9,273 nucleotides of DNA from JBCBKP01 sp038521625 (GCA_038521625.1 JBCBKP010000049.1:1-9273); one strand, 5' to 3'. Counted from the first letter of the stretch, positions 1 to 5,455 are shown. Made by a program: numbers and translations. The notes: generated from the letters alone by a model not told the origin.

Positions 1-153
1 CGCCAGATACGCCGCCGCGTCGAATATGTCGACGCGACCGTCGTTGTTGAAGTCCGCGCTCGGACCGGTCGTCGACCGGATGTTCGTGATCGAGATCTCC
101 GTCGAGATCCCCGGCTCGCCGTAGAAGGCCGTGAACGTCGCGGTCGCCGTGCC
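1..153 (-). pseudogene. Dockerin-type calcium-loop module, partial, runs off the window
   Basis: Reading the minus strand towards position 1, the frame with codons ending at 133-135 gives a short Thr/Ser-rich beta stretch (ATFTAFYGEPGISTEISI) followed by DFNNDGRVDIFD at about 28-63. That is a DxNxDGxxDxxD calcium loop as in the dockerin/EF-hand repeats found at the C-termini of secreted planctomycete proteins. Only one loop is inside the window; a second would lie beyond position 1. Above about 153 this frame becomes Arg/Trp/Gly-rich and stops looking like protein, while the neighbouring frame up to 328 looks coding. The module is therefore either the shifted end of that ORF or the remnant of a larger gene. 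The calcium-loop identification is good; gene status is uncertain. Confidence 0.5.
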
Positions 154-328
154 CCGTCGTGGCGCCCAGCGCCGAAGGCCGCCCGACCTCCGACCGCCCC
201 GCGTGCTCGTTCTCCAGCGTGTCGACGACCTCGGCCCGCCAGCGATCCCGCGGGACACGAACGATCCGAACCAACCGCGCTCCGCCCTCGCCGAGCAGGC
301 AAACCCACCGCGTCGCCTCGATCCGCAT
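1..328 (-). CDS. 5' part of an unrecognised protein gene, frame apparently broken near 150
   Basis: An ATG at 328 follows GGGGAGGT with 5 bases between, a strong ribosome binding site. The first 59 codons have the G/C-rich third positions and balanced composition of the real genes here: MRIEATRWVCLLGEGGARLV, then a basic/acidic stretch ending near GRPSALGATTG. The frame stays open to position 1, but below about 150 it turns into HGDRDVHGLLRRAGDL-type composition, while the +1 frame becomes clearly protein-like (dockerin-type loop). The switch falls on a GGGG run at 151-154. Possible readings are a real frameshift (pseudogene), a one-base sequence error, or a recombination joint between two genes. 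I do not recognise the N-terminal part. Confidence 0.45.
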   Translation of the reverse strand, partial: MRIEATRWVCLLGEGGARLVRIVRVPRDRWRAEVVDTLENEHAGRSEVGRPSALGATTGHGDRDVHGLLRRAGDLDGDLDHEHPVDDRSERGLQQRRSRRHIRRGGVSG

Positions 329-514
329 TGCGCACCTCCCCGCCCGTCCGGGCGATTCGGCAATCCCCCATTGTCCTCGAACGCCCACGCCGAGTGCATC
401 GGGCGAAAGCCGCATTGTGCGCGTCCGGGAACCACGCCCGAACCGGCACGCAACCAACGGGCGCCGCACGTCCCTCTTCCCATGCGCCCCATTCCTCCGC
501 TTGCGCACTCTTCA
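329..514. other. Non-coding stretch, nothing further recognised
   Basis: Open frames cross this stretch on the plus strand, but they are Arg/Pro-rich shadows without ribosome binding sites. Upstream of the minus-strand gene starting at 328 I found no convincing -35/-10 pair. No RNA gene or repeat was seen. Confidence 0.4.
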
Positions 515-534
515 CAACAAAACATGAGTTGTTG
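515..534. promoter_or_regulatory. Operator-like dyad upstream of promoter
   Basis: CAACAA (515-520) and TTGTTG (529-534) are exact reverse complements separated by 8 bases, in a locally A/T-rich patch within very G/C-rich DNA. The dyad ends 2 bases before the -35 box at 537, where an activator or repressor site would be expected. The identity of any binding protein is unknown. Confidence 0.45.
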
Positions 535-536
535 GC

Positions 537-565
537 TTGACCCGATCCGCGCGAGTCGGGATACT
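537..565 (+). promoter_or_regulatory. Sigma-70-type promoter
   Basis: TTGACC (537-542) matches five of six -35 consensus bases. GATACT (560-565) matches four of six -10 bases, and the spacer is exactly 17 bases. A transcript would begin at about 572-574, which coincides with the ATG at 574. This is the clearest promoter in the window. Confidence 0.6.
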
Positions 566-573
566 TCCCCCCG

Positions 574-729
574 ATGACGTACCAGCGGAACCAATCCGAT
601 CACGGCCGCGGCGCCGAACCCAGCCGCGAACCCAGCCGCGAACCAAGCCGCGACGGGAATCCCGGCAGCGTGTGGCTGCCGGGCACCGACGCGATGCTTG
701 TCGCCGCCAAAGCCCGCCGATCCCGCTGA
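574..729 (+). CDS. Small ORF, 51 aa, possibly leaderless, with EPSR repeats
   Basis: The ATG at 574 lies 8 bases after a -10 box and has no ribosome binding site, as in a leaderless message. The 51-aa product starts MTYQRNQSDHGRG, contains three EPSR units (residues 15-26) encoded by a 12-bp tandem repeat, and ends GSVWLPGTDAMLVAAKARRSR with charged residues at the tail. Third positions are mostly G or C. I do not recognise the protein. It overlaps a protein-like minus-strand frame (600-881), and both cannot easily be under selection over the shared bases. The transcript could also be a structured RNA, since a 9-bp-stem hairpin lies at 661-683. Promoter position is the main support. Confidence 0.35.
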   Translation: MTYQRNQSDHGRGAEPSREPSREPSRDGNPGSVWLPGTDAMLVAAKARRSR

Positions 730-881
730 CATACGTCCGCGGCGTCGGCGGCGGGAACACCCGCGAGCCGACGCCCGACCCACCCGATCCATTCAGGTGA
801 CCAGGGCTCCGACCCGCGGCACGCCCGCCAGCGGCGGTCGATCTCCGTCCGAACGTCGGCCTCGCCGACCTTAGATATCAT
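600..881 (-). CDS. Hypothetical protein, 93 aa, antisense to the small ORF
   Basis: This minus-strand frame starts at ATG 881 and ends at TGA 602-600. Residues 1-45 are strikingly protein-like: acidic/basic alternation followed by a Trp-rich amphipathic stretch (about residues 12-40, with WRACR, PWSPEWIGW and VGRRL). The tail is low-complexity, with SRLG three times, the reverse reading of the 12-bp repeat. No clear ribosome binding site precedes the ATG; the A/T-rich stretch 901-940 could hold a promoter for either strand. I recognise no family. The N-terminal half (730-881) does not overlap the plus-strand ORF and is the better supported part. Confidence 0.35.
   Translation of the reverse strand: MISKVGEADVRTEIDRRWRACRGSEPWSPEWIGWVGRRLAGVPAADAADVCQRDRRALAATSIASVPGSHTLPGFPSRLGSRLGSRLGSAPRP
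615..650 (+). repeat. 12-bp tandem repeat, three units
   Basis: CGAACCCAGCCG is repeated at 615-626, 627-638 and 639-650; the third unit has one change (CCA to CAA). On the plus strand it encodes EPSR units, on the minus strand SRLG units. Such an array can change copy number by slippage without shifting frame. Confidence 0.85.
661..683. other. Strong hairpin, 9-bp perfect stem
   Basis: CCCGGCAGC (661-669) pairs exactly with GCTGCCGGG (675-683) around a GTGTG loop. No T-run follows on either strand, so it is not a classical terminator. It lies inside both overlapping small ORFs and could belong to a structured RNA made from the promoter at 537. Confidence 0.6.
855..869. other. Short hairpin near the antisense gene start
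   Basis: GTCGGC (855-860) and GCCGAC (864-869) form a 6-bp stem with a CTC loop, just inside the start of the minus-strand 93-aa frame. No T-run is present. The function is unclear. Confidence 0.3.
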
Positions 882-900
882 GCGCGATCGCCGCGCAGCC

Positions 901-940
901 AGACAGAATAAATGCAGAAAGTAATGAAAGAATCTAACAT
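901..940. promoter_or_regulatory. A/T-rich island upstream of the tRNA array
   Basis: Bases 901-940 are A-rich and unlike all surrounding DNA. The position, just before the first tRNA-like element, suits a promoter for the downstream array, or on the minus strand for the frame starting at 881. I found no -35/-10 pair near consensus and no -24/-12 sigma-54 pattern, so this is a positional inference. Confidence 0.3.
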
Positions 941-953
941 GCACAGCGCGACG

Positions 954-999
954 CCCGCCAGCACGGCGGCACCTCGGGGTTCGAATCCTGCCCGAGTCA
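954..999 (+). pseudogene. tRNA 3'-half remnant
   Basis: A T-loop TTCGAAT (980-986) is followed by CCTGC and then CCGAGTC plus A (992-999), the layout of a T-arm, a 3' acceptor strand and a discriminator base. The T-stem pairs for only about three positions. A poor anticodon-like stem-loop (CCGC/GCGG at about 954-968) precedes it, but no D-arm or matching 5' acceptor strand (GACTCGG expected) is found upstream. It looks like a decayed or truncated tRNA heading the array. Confidence 0.5.
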
Positions 1000-1000
1000 T

Positions 1001-1073
1001 TGCTCCGTAGCTCAGCAGACAGAGCGCCGGCCCGCGAAGCCGGAGGTCGCGGGTGCGAGTCCCGCCGGGGCCG
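1001..1073 (+). tRNA. tRNA-Arg(GCG)-like, degenerate
   Basis: The cloverleaf can be drawn in full. Acceptor TGCTCCG/CGGGGCC pairs at six of seven positions (1:72 is U:C; one G:U). The D-stem is GCTC/GAGC, the anticodon stem CCGGC/GCCGG with loop CCGCGAA, the variable region AGGTC, and the T-stem GCGGG/CCCGC with loop TGCGAGT. The anticodon is GCG (1034-1036), reading Arg CGC. Several near-invariant bases are wrong: C instead of U33, G instead of psi55 (TGC rather than TTC), and no GG pair in the D-loop (AGCAGACA). No CCA is encoded. With good stems but broken loop identity bases it may be a tRNA mimic or a decaying gene rather than a translating tRNA. Confidence 0.6.
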
Positions 1074-1091
1074 TTGAGACAGAAGGACAGC

Positions 1092-1164
1092 GGCTCGGTA
1101 GCTCAACCGGGAGAGCGGCGGTCTCATCAACCGCGGGTTGCGGGTTCGACCCCCGCCCGAGCCA
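1092..1164 (+). tRNA. tRNA-Met(CAU), elongator-like
   Basis: All stems pair: acceptor GGCTCGG/CCGAGCC (7/7), D-stem GCTC/GAGC with GG in the loop, anticodon stem GCGGT/ACCGC, and T-stem GCGGG/CCCGC with loop TTCGACC. The discriminator is A1164. The anticodon loop CTCATCA gives CAU (1125-1127). The anticodon stem lacks the three G:C pairs of an initiator and the 1:72 pair is closed, so it is an elongator Met, or an Ile tRNA if C34 were lysidinylated. Position 37 is C, where a purine is nearly always found. CCA is not encoded. It is separated by one base from the next tRNA. Confidence 0.85.
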
Positions 1165-1165
1165 C

Positions 1166-1238
1166 GGCCCCGTCGCTCAATCGGCAGAGCACCGGTCTCT
1201 GAAACCGGAGGTTGCGGGTTCGAGCCCCGCCGGGGCAG
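1166..1238 (+). tRNA. tRNA-Gln(CUG)
   Basis: Acceptor GGCCCCG/CGGGGCA pairs at six of seven positions with a G1:A72 mismatch. The D-arm is GCTC-AATCGGCA-GAGC, the anticodon arm CCGGT-CTCTGAA-ACCGG with anticodon CUG (1199-1201), and the T-arm GCGGG-TTCGAGC-CCCGC. The discriminator is G1238, as in bacterial tRNA-Gln. An unpaired or weak 1:72 position is also typical of bacterial tRNA-Gln, where U1:A72 is usual. Its 3' end lies 21 bases before the start codon of the next protein gene, so RNase Z or other tRNA 3' processing would create the 5' end of that message. CCA is not encoded. Confidence 0.85.
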
Positions 1239-1259
1239 TTGAAGGAAAGGAGCGCGACC

Positions 1260-1754
1260 GTGAACCAGCTCTTCGTCATCGAGCCGTACCGATCCGCCGG
1301 CTCCTGGGTCTTCGACGACCTGGGCGCGGGGCTCGTGCGCGAGCCGTTCGTTTCCGGTGTTCCGGAGATGATCGACCGACTCGTCGAGCCGATCGACGGC
1401 GCCGCCTCCGGCTTCCGACTGCTCTTCTCAGCGCAGCCGATGCCCGGGGAGCAGATCGTCATCGAACGCCAACGCGAGGAGTACGGCGGCCACTGGTACC
1501 GCGTCCTCGGCACCGACCACGAGGGCTGGCTCTGCCCCGCCATGTTCAAGTACTTCGACGACCCGCCGCGGCGAATCCACGTCCGCGCCGAGCCCTCGCG
1601 CAGAGGCCGGCCGGCACGCTCGATCACCGTCACCGCGGACGACCTCGCCGAGTTCGAGCGGCTCCTCGACCTCGGCGACCTCGACGGCGCCCGAGATCTG
1701 ATCGCCGCGGCCCGCTCTCAGATCGAGCCCGACAACCGAGCCGCCAACAACTGA
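1260..1754 (+). CDS. DUF6717-like small protein of the tRNA-RtcB cassette
   Basis: The GTG at 1260 is chosen because AAAGGAG (1246-1252) sits 7 bases upstream and the product then starts cleanly, MNQLFVIEPYRSAGSWVFDD. The 164-aa soluble protein has a conserved-looking N-terminal domain (about 1-112) with IEPY, WVFDD, REPFVSG, GFRLLFSAQP, REEYGGHWYR and EGWLCPAMFKYF; from memory these match DUF6717-type bacterial proteins of unknown function. Residues 113-164 form a basic linker and an acidic, probably helical tail. There is no signal peptide or membrane segment. The gene lies between tRNA-Gln (21 bases upstream) and tRNA-Asp (20 bases downstream), in the same direction as rtcB. That suggests a role linked to tRNA or RNA repair; this is inferred from position only. 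Confidence 0.85.
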   Translation: MNQLFVIEPYRSAGSWVFDDLGAGLVREPFVSGVPEMIDRLVEPIDGAASGFRLLFSAQPMPGEQIVIERQREEYGGHWYRVLGTDHEGWLCPAMFKYFDDPPRRIHVRAEPSRRGRPARSITVTADDLAEFERLLDLGDLDGARDLIAAARSQIEPDNRAANN

Positions 1755-1774
1755 GAACCCAGGAGCCGAGAGAG

Positions 1775-1848
<74 letters not shown>

Positions 1849-1866
1849 TTCGAAGGAGAATGCGCC

Positions 1867-2916
1867 ATGGATCTGGAGACGTACATCGCTGGCAAGCAAG
1901 CTCGCCGGGGAGCCGGGAACCCTCAACGGGTCAAGAACGCCGCCTGGGAGTGGATGGTCCGTACTGGGGAGATCCCTTATGCGGCGCTGATGAACCTCGG
2001 CGGCGACGGGTCAGACTTTGAGAGCAAGCCCGACTGGTGTTTCAGCCGTTTCGGAATGAGCCTCACGCACCTCCCGGACGGGCGTCGCATCTACGTCGCA
2101 GGCGAGCATGAGGATTGGTATGACCCGGACTTCTTCATCTACAACGACGTGATCGTTCGTCGCGACGACGACATCGAGATCTACGCATACGACGAGAGCT
2201 CATTCCCTCCGACCGACTTTCACTCGGCCACGCTGATCGATACGGAGATCGTGCTGGTCGGCTCGCTCGGTTATCCCAAGAACCGTCGGCCCGGAGTCAC
2301 GCAGGTCCTCGCGCTCGATACAGAGAGCTACGCCGTCCGGCGAATCGAGACGAGCGGCGACGTTCCGGGGTGGGTACATCGGCACGCTACCTCGTTCGAC
2401 CCGGAGACCCGTCTGCTCAGCCTCCGAGCGGGGCTTGTTTATCAAGGCGGAGAGTCGAGCCTCTCTCTCCGGCGAAACCTCGATGAGTTCGAGCTCGATA
2501 TCGAATCGCTCATGTGGCGCAAGACCACAGACACCTCGCACTGGCGCCAGTTTCAGGTCCGCTACCAAGACCGCAACCTCCTCGGCATCGGATTCGAGCT
2601 GCGTGACAGCGGTGCTCGACTCCTTTCCGAGTACGGTTACGAGGTCGCCGAGTGGTTCGACGCCGACTACGGCTTCGTCGAGACCGAAGATGAGCTGGAG
2701 GATCGAGACTACGAAGCAGAGCTCCGCTCCAATATGTGCCGGATCGTCGTAGAGGGAGTCCCGGTCGCCATCATCGACGAGTACGACTCCATGAGCGTCA
2801 TCATCGAAGGGGCGCTGGCCCCGAATACCGTAGACGATCTGTTGCAGAACATGAAGAGGCTTGTGAAGACACTCGGAGGGCGTCGGCCCAGCGTGCATGA
2901 ACTCTCGCAACTCTGA
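1867..2916 (+). CDS. Kelch-like repeat protein of the tRNA-RtcB cassette
   Basis: The ATG at 1867 has AAGGAG (1853-1858) 8 bases upstream, inside the 18-base spacer after tRNA-Asp. The 349-aa protein has no signal peptide or membrane segment. After an N-terminal segment (1-60, starting MDLETYIAGKQARRG) come repeated display/log-style strands: RFGMSLTHLPDGRRIYVAGE (61-80), a very acidic/aromatic patch HEDWYDPDFFIYND (81-94), FHSATLIDTEIVLVGSLGYP (118-137) and PGWVHRHATSFDPETRLLSL (167-186). These resemble degenerate kelch/beta-propeller blades. The C-terminal third (about 225-349) is acidic and mixed alpha/beta. Such a propeller would act as a binding scaffold. The gap to rtcB is 12 bases, so co-translation is likely. 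Base composition looks less G/C-extreme at third positions than rtcB. A role in RNA repair is inferred from context. Confidence 0.75.
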   Translation: MDLETYIAGKQARRGAGNPQRVKNAAWEWMVRTGEIPYAALMNLGGDGSDFESKPDWCFSRFGMSLTHLPDGRRIYVAGEHEDWYDPDFFIYNDVIVRRDDDIEIYAYDESSFPPTDFHSATLIDTEIVLVGSLGYPKNRRPGVTQVLALDTESYAVRRIETSGDVPGWVHRHATSFDPETRLLSLRAGLVYQGGESSLSLRRNLDEFELDIESLMWRKTTDTSHWRQFQVRYQDRNLLGIGFELRDSGARLLSEYGYEVAEWFDADYGFVETEDELEDRDYEAELRSNMCRIVVEGVPVAIIDEYDSMSVIIEGALAPNTVDDLLQNMKRLVKTLGGRRPSVHELSQL

Positions 2917-2928
2917 AGGTGAAACGTG

Positions 2929-4416
2929 ATGCAGTCCAAGTTCATCCCGACCGGCGAGGCGACCGCGATCCTCCCCCTCCCGGACAACTCCAAGCCGGTC
3001 ACCGTCATCGGCACGCCCAAGATCCGCGACACCTTCGACGAGGGCTGCATACAGCAGACCATCAACTCGGCGACCGCGCCCGGTGTCTCGCACCTCGTCC
3101 TCAACCCCGACGCACACGTCGGCTACGGGACACCCGTCGGCTGCGTGCTCGCGAGCCCGACCCACATCTACCCCGGCCCCGTCGGCGTCGACATCAAGTG
3201 CTCCATGAGCCTGCTCCAGCTCGATCTCGACGAGCGCGCGGTCAACAAGCCGCAGACACGCCGCCGCCTCATCGAGGCGATCGAGGCCCGCACGCCCACC
3301 GGCGCCGGCCGCGGCCAGCGCCACGCGCCCAAGGCGCGCGCGGTGCACGACCAGCTCGGCCGCCGCGTCATCGTTGAGGGCGCGTCCGAGGCCGTCTGCC
3401 GCGAGCTCGGGATCCCCACCGAGTGGATCGAGCGCTGCGAGGACAGCCACCACATCGGGTCCGACGGCTCGCGCGACGCACTCGAGCGCCGCCTCGACAC
3501 CCTCTGCAGCGACCACGGCTTCTCGACACGACTCGCCCGCAAGGTCGGCCAGCTCGGCTCCTACGGCGGCGGCAACCACTTCGGCGAGTGCGAGGTCGTC
3601 CGCGTGGGCGAGAGCGACCGCGCGCGCTCGACCGCCGAGACCTTCGGCCTCCGCGACGGAAAGGTCGCCTTCCTCTCGCACTGCGGCTCGCGCGGCTTCG
3701 GCCACGACCTCGCCGCGGGCCAGTTCCGCGCGATGGCGGCCCACTTCGAGAAGTGGGGGATCCCGCTGCCCGGCGGCGACAAGCAGCTCGTCCACGCGCC
3801 CCTCGACACCCACGAGGCCAACACCTACCTCGACGACATGGCGATGGGCGGCAACTTCGCGACCGTCAACCACCTGCTCATCAACGCCCTCGTCCTCGAG
3901 GCCTTCCAGGAGGTCTTCCCCGGACTCGACGGGCGCCTCGTCTACTTCATCAGCCACAACATCGCCCGCCGCGAGATCCTCGACAACCGCCCGCACTGGG
4001 TGCACCGCAAGGGCGCGACCCGCGCGTTCCCCGCCGGACACCACGAGCTCAAGGGCACGCCCTTCGAGAACACCGGCCACCCGATCCTGCTCCCCGGCGA
4101 CCCGCTCTCGGGCTCGGCGGTCATGGTCGCCGACGAGGGCGCCGAGAAGTCGTGCTACAGCGTCAACCACGGCGCGGGGCGTCGCCTCGGACGCAACGCC
4201 GCGAAGCGCTCCCTCGACCAGGCCCGCGTCGACGAGTCCTTCGCGAGCCGCGACGTGCTCACCAACCGCCGCCGCTACCCGCTCGACGAGGCCCCCGCGG
4301 CGTACAAGGACTTCGACGAGGTGCTCAGCTCCGTCAAGCTCGCGGGGCTCGCGAGCGAGGTCGCACGCCTCGAGGCCCGCTTCGTGATCAAGGACGGCGA
4401 CAAGGCCGATGACTAG
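2929..4416 (+). CDS. rtcB: RtcB-family RNA ligase (divergent)
   Basis: RtcB joins RNA 2',3'-cyclic phosphate or 3'-phosphate ends to 5'-OH ends using GTP and Mn2+, repairing cleaved tRNAs. The 495-aa product carries the family motifs in order: PDAHVGYGTPVG (60-71), VGVDIKCSM (85-93; D88 and C91 metal ligands), GGGNHF (213-218; H217), LSHCGSRGFG (249-258; H251), SHNIARRE (342-349; H343), VHRKGATRAF (358-367), NHGAGRRLGR (413-422; H414 the guanylylated His) and a C-terminal YKDFDEV...VIKDG. Catalytic and metal residues are therefore intact. It departs from the usual pattern at DIKCSM (normally DIGCGM) and GDPLSGSAV (normally a GxMGT-type loop). ATG 2929 is preferred over GTG 2926 because AAGGTG lies 7 bases before it. 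It is the last gene of the tRNA cassette. Confidence 0.95.
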   Translation: MQSKFIPTGEATAILPLPDNSKPVTVIGTPKIRDTFDEGCIQQTINSATAPGVSHLVLNPDAHVGYGTPVGCVLASPTHIYPGPVGVDIKCSMSLLQLDLDERAVNKPQTRRRLIEAIEARTPTGAGRGQRHAPKARAVHDQLGRRVIVEGASEAVCRELGIPTEWIERCEDSHHIGSDGSRDALERRLDTLCSDHGFSTRLARKVGQLGSYGGGNHFGECEVVRVGESDRARSTAETFGLRDGKVAFLSHCGSRGFGHDLAAGQFRAMAAHFEKWGIPLPGGDKQLVHAPLDTHEANTYLDDMAMGGNFATVNHLLINALVLEAFQEVFPGLDGRLVYFISHNIARREILDNRPHWVHRKGATRAFPAGHHELKGTPFENTGHPILLPGDPLSGSAVMVADEGAEKSCYSVNHGAGRRLGRNAAKRSLDQARVDESFASRDVLTNRRRYPLDEAPAAYKDFDEVLSSVKLAGLASEVARLEARFVIKDGDKADD

Positions 4417-4469
4417 CGGGCCGTCCGATCCGGGGCCACGACCGTCGAACGCCGAGCCCGACGGCCCGC
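4416..4469. terminator. Inverted repeat between convergent genes, probable bidirectional terminator
   Basis: GCGGGCCGTC (4416-4425) is an exact reverse complement of GACGGCCCGC (4460-4469), with a 34-base loop. It begins at the rtcB stop codon and ends 46 bases before the stop of the convergent minus-strand gene. There is no T-run, so termination would depend on the stem alone or on Rho. Confidence 0.45.
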
Positions 4470-4515
4470 CACGAATCGCCCGAGATCCCGCTCCGAAGAC
4501 CGCCTCGCCGGCGCG

Positions 4516-4803
4516 CTACACCGGCGGGAAGATGTCGTGCCTCTCCTCGATCGGGCCCGCGTAGATCCGGCGGATCACCACCGAGGGGTCGTTCCCGTGC
4601 GTCTTCAATGCCTTGGCGATCTGCTGCGCCGACCCCTGCAACGACGGCGGCGAGAGCTTGTAGAACACGATGCTCGGACTGTCGTGAAACGAGATCAGCG
4701 TCGGCACGCGAAGAAGCACCGTCGCGTCCCGCAGCAGCTCGGAGTGCTCGAACCAACCGTCCGGGCAGAGCCAGATCTCCAACTCGTGATCGGCCCGGAT
4801 CAC
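4516..4803 (-). CDS. Orphan protein, 95 aa, coupled to the HTH gene
   Basis: I start this gene at GTG 4803 because its GTGA overlaps the TGA stop (4802-4800) of the upstream HTH gene, the classic 4-base translational-coupling junction. An ATG at 4869 in the same frame would add a less protein-like N-terminal stretch. The 95-aa product is soluble, with IWLCPDGWFEHSELL (10-24), a hydrophobic strand region (28-50), a short helix (about 58-69), RRIYAG (78-83) and a FPPV end. I recognise no family. A two-gene operon with an HTH protein suggests a dedicated partner, such as an effector, antitoxin-like or modulator protein; that is speculation from arrangement. Confidence 0.65.
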   Translation of the reverse strand: MIRADHELEIWLCPDGWFEHSELLRDATVLLRVPTLISFHDSPSIVFYKLSPPSLQGSAQQIAKALKTHGNDPSVVIRRIYAGPIEERHDIFPPV

Positions 4804-5429
4804 TCTGCCCGATCTCGAACTGCACCGGATGGCGAATCGCTCGCCCGCTCCGGTCCCGCCGCCTGCCATCGCGCCGGCGCCAGAGCCTCGTCCGACGTCA
4901 GCAGCGTCGACGCCCCCTCGATCAGCACCCCGACCCCATCGCGGAGCGGATCCTGCCCCGTCGGCAGATCGGCCGTCAGGTCCGAGAGAGAGAATCGCGA
5001 CGCCGGAGCGGTCGACCATCGGGGCGCCTCCGGATCCCAGCCGAGCGCCAGAGCATCGAGGCGACGCCCGACCTCCTTCATGATCATCTCGGTGTCCGCG
5101 CGCCGGACGCTCGCGGCGAGCACCTCGCGAGACTGCCGCGGACCACCGCCGAAGAGTACCCAATCCGCCGAGAGCCCGTACGCCCGGCAAGCGTTCGCCA
5201 CGAATCCCGCCGGCACCGCCGCGCCGCCAAGCAGGTACCGCCGCACCGTCTCGTGGTTGTATCCCGTGGCCGCCGAGACCTTCCGATAGGTCGTGAACGC
5301 GAGAGCCTTGCGGAGGCGGCCCGCGACGTCGGCATTGACAGCCGCCGGATCGCGCAGAGAGACCGAACCGGAACTCCCCTCCGGCCGATCTTGCCGCGCA
5401 CCGTTTCCTCTGCTCGTCGGTCCGTTCAA
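4800..5429 (-). CDS. Helix-turn-helix (XRE-like) DNA-binding protein
   Basis: The 209-aa product has a helical DNA-binding segment at about residues 36-93: GRLRKALAF, then TTYRKVSAATGYNHETVRRY, then LSADWVLFG. This has the spacing of an XRE/Cro-type HTH, in which the second helix pair tests a match before the NHETVRRYL recognition helix. The rest (95-209) is Ala/Arg/Asp-rich with no membrane segment and may bind a ligand or partner. The only start in frame near the N-terminus is TTG 5429; no good ribosome binding site precedes it and an in-frame TGA lies 24 bases upstream, so translation may be weak. It is divergent from the ECF sigma gene across 26 bases, so it could repress that promoter and its own. 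Confidence 0.75.
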   Translation of the reverse strand: MNGPTSRGNGARQDRPEGSSGSVSLRDPAAVNADVAGRLRKALAFTTYRKVSAATGYNHETVRRYLLGGAAVPAGFVANACRAYGLSADWVLFGGGPRQSREVLAASVRRADTEMIMKEVGRRLDALALGWDPEAPRWSTAPASRFSLSDLTADLPTGQDPLRDGVGVLIEGASTLLTSDEALAPARWQAAGPERASDSPSGAVRDRAE

Positions 5430-5455
5430 CCTAGACTGCCTCGGAGGGCCTCAAC

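Noticed and set aside
895..960. Sigma-54 (-24/-12) promoter, as used by RtcR-controlled rtc operons
   Set aside because: No TGGC-N7/8-TTGC pattern is present upstream of the array, and no RtcR-like gene is in the window.
2200..4170. 656-codon open frame on the minus strand
   Set aside because: It is antisense to rtcB and the kelch-like gene, with low-complexity Val/Glu/Ala composition and no motif.
4869..4869. ATG 4869 as start of the 95-aa minus-strand gene
   Set aside because: It would overlap the HTH gene by 70 bases with no ribosome binding site; the GTGA overlap at 4803 is the better junction.
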